Positions 6,481 to 9,413 of a stretch of DNA of 9,413 nt are shown piece after piece. Within the stretch, counting starts at the first letter, position 1, and the number at the start of each line of letters is the position of its first letter. The stretch is taken from positions 1 to 9,413 of the forward strand of contig JAKAGL010000071.1 in assembly GCA_021815535.1 (NCBI GenBank), written 5' to 3'. The DNA comes from a bacterium (lineage in GTDB: Bacteria; Nitrospinota_A; UBA7883; JACRGQ01). The notes under the pieces are model-generated. The model was not told the DNA's origin and ran no database searches. It saw only the letters and a list, made by a program, of their open reading frames with translations. The position numbers were made by a program, and so were the translations under genes.

Positions 6481-6723
6481 CTACAACGTCAACCCGGCCC
6501 GGCGGATGACCTGCTTGGCGCTGATTTTCACCACCGCCAGTTCTGAAAGATTCTGCATCAGCGCCACCAGCGCCGCCTTGTGATCGCCCCGAATGACTGT
6601 AACGCGCATATCGGCATCGAGATTGATCCCGGACTTTTTAAAAATCGCAGCAAGCTGTTCCTTTTCAAGGGTCACTTTCAGGGCCGTCGCCAATATTTCA
6701 TCGATCACCGCTCTGTAATTCAT
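6481..6723 (-). CDS. Unrecognised 80-residue protein at the end of the chemotaxis operon
   Basis: I do not recognise this protein. It begins 14 bases after the stop of the di-iron protein gene, on the same strand, so it is probably translated from the same message. The sequence suggests a helical N-terminal half (about 2-32, with alternating hydrophobic and charged residues), a strand around MRVTVIRG (39-46), and a C-terminal helical part (about 48-76). There is no cysteine, signal peptide, membrane segment or receiver motif, and it is far too short to be CheD or CheW. The ATG at 6723 has a purine-rich GGGGGCGG before it instead of a clean ribosome binding site. Codon use resembles the neighbours. 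Its place directly behind the di-iron protein suggests a partner or regulator of that protein, but this is only an inference from position. Confidence 0.7.
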   Translation of the reverse strand: MNYRAVIDEILATALKVTLEKEQLAAIFKKSGINLDADMRVTVIRGDHKAALVALMQNLSELAVVKISAKQVIRRAGLTL

Positions 6724-6737
6724 TATCCGCCCCCGCC

Positions 6738-7517
6738 TTAGTCCAGGGTTATGCCATGCTTGGCGGCCAGTGAATCGATCTCTCCGCCAACGTGCAGGTT
6801 ATGGGCCGCGTCAAGGTAAGCGGGGATAAGTTCCCGCGGGATGATACAACCGTGCTGCGGGCAGATCATTTCAATGCCGGGGCCGGCAGCCAATTGCTCC
6901 AACCTCTTGAGGGCGAATTCCAACGCCCTCTTGGAACCAAGGTATTGTCCCAGAAATGACGTTAGCTGGATGGGATAATCCGGTCCCGCGAACAGGTCGG
7001 CCGCTCCGGTGAACCCGCCGAAGGCATCGGACGAAAAAACGATCTTGGTCTTGGCATCGTAAGTCACCATCGAGCCGATGAAATGACAGTAGGGGGTCAT
7101 AATAAACTTCAGCGTACGGCCATTCCCAAAGGCCAGCGTGTCGTCATCGTCCAATGGATGCAGTTTCGCCTTGAAATTGTAATGCTGCACCAACACCTTC
7201 GCTTCCAGCGGAGCATGAACCTGCACATCCGGAGCGCAATGCGGCTCCAGCAACGGGATCGCGGCGCAGAGATCCGGGTCTTGATGCTGAACGATGATAT
7301 GCCTGATCTTCCGCATATCGACCGCTTTGCGTATCTTGCCGGCGACCACTTCGTAAAACTCAGGTTTTGCCGAACCGGGGTCTATTACAACGGCCTCATC
7401 CCCATCAACGATAAGATACGGTATGTTGTTAAAGCTGTTCGGCTGATCTTGTACACCTAGGTGAAATACCCCAGGGGCGATCTCCACCGGATCGTTGGAA
7501 TTGTAGCTTACCGGCAC
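6738..7517 (-). CDS. Metallo-beta-lactamase-fold di-iron protein, ODP-like (probable oxygen or iron sensor for chemotaxis)
   Basis: A 259-residue stand-alone protein related to the di-iron domain of flavodiiron proteins, without the C-terminal flavodoxin domain. Predicted ligands from the GTG start are His78, Asp80 and Asp82 in HQDPDL, His145 in PYCHFIGS, Asp164 in FSSDAFGG and His222 in CPQHG. Flavodiiron enzymes read His-x-Glu-x-Asp-His at the first motif; here Glu is Asp and the last His is Leu. I recall similar stand-alone proteins (oxygen-binding di-iron protein, ODP, in Treponema denticola) reported as oxygen/iron sensors coupled to chemotaxis. Sitting 60 bases after cheY in a che operon fits this. 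With no flavodoxin domain it is unlikely to be a self-sufficient oxygen or NO reductase. The frame is open back to a TTG at 7538, but GGGAGG at 7525-7530 (complement) is seven bases before the GTG at 7517, which I prefer. The fold is certain; the sensing role is inferred. Confidence 0.88.
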   Translation of the reverse strand: MPVSYNSNDPVEIAPGVFHLGVQDQPNSFNNIPYLIVDGDEAVVIDPGSAKPEFYEVVAGKIRKAVDMRKIRHIIVQHQDPDLCAAIPLLEPHCAPDVQVHAPLEAKVLVQHYNFKAKLHPLDDDDTLAFGNGRTLKFIMTPYCHFIGSMVTYDAKTKIVFSSDAFGGFTGAADLFAGPDYPIQLTSFLGQYLGSKRALEFALKRLEQLAAGPGIEMICPQHGCIIPRELIPAYLDAAHNLHVGGEIDSLAAKHGITLD

Positions 7518-7577
7518 AATCTTACCTCCCACAATCAAACCGCCATTCGGGGGCGTATTACACTCCCGGCTTGAGAA

Positions 7578-7979
7578 TTACGCCCGCGGGAGAAGACGCT
7601 CAATCTCTGCTTTGAGGGCATTCGGTTTGAACGGCTTGTTTAAATACGCATCGGCCCCAAGCTTCACGGCCCGGTCCCTATCTTCATCCTTCCCTTCGGT
7701 GGTGAGCATGATCACCGGGATATGCTTGTGCTTTTCGTCCCCTTTAACCGTTTTGAGGAATTCCAGCCCGTTCATGTTAGGCATATTCACGTCGCAGATC
7801 ATCAGGTGGACGTCGTTCTTGGCGAGGGCATCAAGCGCCTCCAAGCCGTCAGCGGCCTGTAACTCATGCCCAAAATGCGCGATCTTCCTCAACGCAAAGC
7901 TCACCATCGTGCGAAACGTTGGTGAATCGTCGATTATGAGTACCGTTTTCGCATTCTTCATATCCGGCCCATTATACAT
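7578..7979 (-). CDS. cheY: CheY-like single-domain response regulator
   Basis: A 133-residue receiver domain with no output domain. The acidic pair is Asp17-Asp18, the phospho-acceptor is Asp63 in ICDVNMPNMNG, the conserved Thr is Thr93 in MLTTEG, and the conserved Lys is Lys115 in LNKPF. In chemotaxis, phosphorylated CheY binds the flagellar motor switch; within this operon it could alternatively be a phosphate sink or an adaptor for the di-iron protein. The gene starts 27 bases after cheB. The ATG at 7979 is used here, but the ATG at codon 7 (7961) is equally possible, since the receiver fold begins only at about residue 9 and neither start has a clear ribosome binding site. A TATAAT hexamer lies between the two on the minus strand, without a matching -35. 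Confidence 0.92.
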   Translation of the reverse strand: MYNGPDMKNAKTVLIIDDSPTFRTMVSFALRKIAHFGHELQAADGLEALDALAKNDVHLMICDVNMPNMNGLEFLKTVKGDEKHKHIPVIMLTTEGKDEDRDRAVKLGADAYLNKPFKPNALKAEIERLLPRA

Positions 7980-8006
7980 AATCCCGGTTGCCGCCCTATA
8001 GCCGGC

Positions 8007-9071
8007 TTAAAGTTCTTCAATGATCGCACTCGCCATTTCCTCCAATCCCGCAACCCGGTCGATCAGCCCGCCCTCAATGGCCGACTTTGGCATTCCATAT
8101 ACGGCGCAGCTTTCTTCCGATTGAGCTATAGCGAACGCTCCGCTTTTTTTCAACATTTTCAGCCCCTCGGTGCCATCGACCCCCATACCGGTCATTACCA
8201 CCGGCAATGTCTTATTGCCAAAGAAGTGCGCCGCCGATCCAAAAAGCACATTGACGCTTGGAAAATAATTCTCTGTATCCGGGCGGTGGGTGATCGAAGC
8301 GATATTCTTGCCGTATTTTTCGTTAAACACAAGATGCATCCCGGATTTGGCCAGCAGAACGCGCCCAGGCGAGATGATATCCCCTTCTTCGGCTTCCTTG
8401 ACCGGGATGTGGCTCGCTTTATTAAGACGTTCGGCCATAGATTTGGTAAAGCCCGGAGGCATGTGCTGGGCCACTACAACCGCAACCGGAAGATTGGCCG
8501 GCAGTACCGGAATGAGGTGCTGTAATGCGGCAGGTCCGCCAGTGGAAATGCCGATGCAAACTACCTCGATCCCCCGCTTCCCGACGGCATGGCCAAGCTG
8601 TAGAGGAACAGGGGCAACAGGCGGGCCAATCCGCTTCTTGAGCCGGGCCGGGGCAATATGCGCGGCCGCAATGATTTTATTGGCGAGATCACGCTGAAGC
8701 CGCCCGATATCCATTCCCGCCAGCGATGACGGCTTGGTGATGAAATCGATTGCCCCCTCATCCAAAGCGGTGAGGGTTATCTCGGCCTCTTGGGTGGTGA
8801 ACGAACTCACCATCACACATGGAATTGGCCGGGGCCAGGTCATGATTGCTTTCAGGGTTTCCAGCCCCCCCATTACCGGCATTTCCATATCGAGCGTGAT
8901 CACATCGGGGTTCAGCGCCTTGGCCTTCTCCATCGCTTCGATGCCATTGCGCGCCTGCCCCACCACTTCGATGCCCGCCGCCGGTTCCAACGTCCGGCTG
9001 ATCGCCATCCGCATGAACGGTGAATCATCCACTACCAATACCCGTATCCGCGGCAGACCTTTCATAATCAT
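8007..9071 (-). CDS. cheB: Chemotaxis protein-glutamate methylesterase/glutamine deamidase CheB
   Basis: CheB removes methyl groups from chemoreceptor glutamates, and deamidates receptor glutamines, resetting sensitivity; it is switched on by phosphorylation from CheA. The 354-residue protein has an N-terminal receiver domain (about 8-127) with Asp15-Asp16, phospho-acceptor Asp61 in TLDMEMP, and Lys113 in TKPSS. A linker of about 40 residues rich in Pro and Ala leads to the esterase domain (about 167-354). Its catalytic triad is Ser176 in GISTGGP, His203 in AQHMPPGFT and Asp299 in MGVDGTEG. All key residues are intact. The ATG overlaps the cheR stop as ATGA, which points to coupled translation. 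A second ATG at codon 3 (9065) sits at better spacing from GGGGA and could be the real start. It is followed by cheY. Confidence 0.97.
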   Translation of the reverse strand: MIMKGLPRIRVLVVDDSPFMRMAISRTLEPAAGIEVVGQARNGIEAMEKAKALNPDVITLDMEMPVMGGLETLKAIMTWPRPIPCVMVSSFTTQEAEITLTALDEGAIDFITKPSSLAGMDIGRLQRDLANKIIAAAHIAPARLKKRIGPPVAPVPLQLGHAVGKRGIEVVCIGISTGGPAALQHLIPVLPANLPVAVVVAQHMPPGFTKSMAERLNKASHIPVKEAEEGDIISPGRVLLAKSGMHLVFNEKYGKNIASITHRPDTENYFPSVNVLFGSAAHFFGNKTLPVVMTGMGVDGTEGLKMLKKSGAFAIAQSEESCAVYGMPKSAIEGGLIDRVAGLEEMASAIIEEL

Positions 9072-9412
9072 TCCCCAACCGCGTCCGGCCGCTCGTATAC
9101 CAGCACGTTACCCATCGGCTTCATGTTGTAAAGGGTGGTTACTTTGAAAAGTGACTCGCTTTGGCCGATCACCAAACAGCCAAGGGGGCGGAGCGCGGCG
9201 TACAAATGTTCACTCACCTGCTTTTTCCCTTCGCTGTCGAAATAGATCATGACATTGCGGCAGAGGATAACGTCCAGGTTGCGCATCAGCTTTAGCTGTG
9301 CCGGGTTGTAAAGGTTCAGCAAGGAAAAATGGACCGTCTGGCGAATGGCGGGATCGAGTTCCCACACCCCCGGCTCTTTCTGCAAAAAGTATTTGTTCCG
9401 GATTGAATCGTC
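9068..9412 (-). CDS. cheR: Chemotaxis protein methyltransferase CheR, C-terminal fragment
   Basis: CheR adds methyl groups from S-adenosylmethionine to receptor glutamates, opposing CheB. The gene enters from the right edge and only its last 114 codons are visible; the frame is open from base 9412. The fragment shows the family's core: NKYF near the start, then a helix and DVILCRNVMIYFD (47-59 of the fragment), the most conserved part of the methyltransferase domain, followed by LRPLGCLVIGQSESLF, the usual end of the SAM-binding fold. The tail ends shortly after, so there is no added TPR domain at the C-terminus. Its TGA overlaps the cheB ATG. The length of the missing N-terminal part cannot be judged. 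Confidence 0.93.
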   Translation of the reverse strand, partial: DDSIRNKYFLQKEPGVWELDPAIRQTVHFSLLNLYNPAQLKLMRNLDVILCRNVMIYFDSEGKKQVSEHLYAALRPLGCLVIGQSESLFKVTTLYNMKPMGNVLVYERPDAVGE

Positions 9413-9413
9413 G

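Noticed and set aside
7518..7538. A TTG start at 7538 for the di-iron protein
   Set aside because: The GGGAGG ribosome binding site lies inside this stretch and serves the GTG at 7517.
6738..7538. Reading the metallo-beta-lactamase-fold protein as a beta-lactamase or glyoxalase II
   Set aside because: The HxHxDH zinc motif is absent; the His-x-Asp-x-Asp pattern and the later His, Asp and His positions follow the flavodiiron layout.
7971..7976. A TATAAT hexamer on the minus strand inside the first codons of cheY, as an internal promoter
   Set aside because: No -35 match at a suitable distance, and the TG is directly adjacent, without the one-base gap of an extended -10. It is probably chance within the operon.
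8121..8697. Plus-strand frames of about 135 codons opposite cheB
   Set aside because: cheB has every catalytic residue intact on the other strand, and the opposite frames have no family resemblance or ribosome binding site.
1..9413. A mobile element, phage island, CRISPR array or defence system
   Set aside because: No transposase, integrase, nuclease, direct-repeat array or tRNA-linked junction was seen, and all recognised genes are core metabolism or chemotaxis.

Overview
The window looks like ordinary bacterial chromosome, about 53% GC by eye and tightly packed on both strands. No rRNA, tRNA, insertion sequence, phage gene or CRISPR array is visible, and the longest stretch without a gene is about 140 bases. 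The gene set (queuosine synthesis, PgpA, a bacterial chemotaxis cluster, and a phosphoglycerate-mutase-like protein beside homoserine dehydrogenase) suggests a Gram-negative, motile, free-living bacterium of the deltaproteobacterial, Nitrospirota or Nitrospinota kind. That placement is an impression from gene content, not a measurement.

Layout. (1) Bases 1-1659, plus strand: the 3' end of homoserine dehydrogenase (hom), an ApgM-type enzyme probably acting as homoserine kinase, and a small four-cysteine protein of unknown function. This is a threonine-synthesis operon. (2) Bases 1669-4729, minus strand: an operon read acpP - fabF - rnc - queE (acyl carrier protein, ketoacyl-ACP synthase II, RNase III, QueE), with a recognisable extended -10 promoter upstream of acpP. 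(3) Bases 4811-6402, plus strand: pgpA (phospholipid synthesis) and manC (GDP-mannose synthesis). manC appears to have its own -10 element and a strong ribosome binding site. (4) Bases 6481-9413, minus strand: a chemotaxis operon read cheR (cut by the window edge) - cheB - cheY - a metallo-beta-lactamase-fold di-iron protein of the ODP type - an unrecognised 80-residue protein, ending in a hairpin that may be its terminator.

The most interesting part is region 4. A flavodiiron-like protein without a flavodoxin domain sits directly behind CheR, CheB and CheY. It has an altered iron-ligand motif (His-x-Asp-x-Asp-Leu in place of His-x-Glu-x-Asp-His). Such stand-alone di-iron proteins have been described as oxygen or iron sensors for chemotaxis in Treponema (recalled, not searched). 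The operon may therefore couple oxygen sensing to the methylation and response-regulator branch of chemotaxis, with the small 80-residue protein as a possible unstudied partner.

Several starts have been moved from the longest open frame because the ribosome binding site points elsewhere: manC to a GTG at 5335, the di-iron protein to a GTG at 7517, and pgpA to an ATG at 4811 (the least certain of the three).
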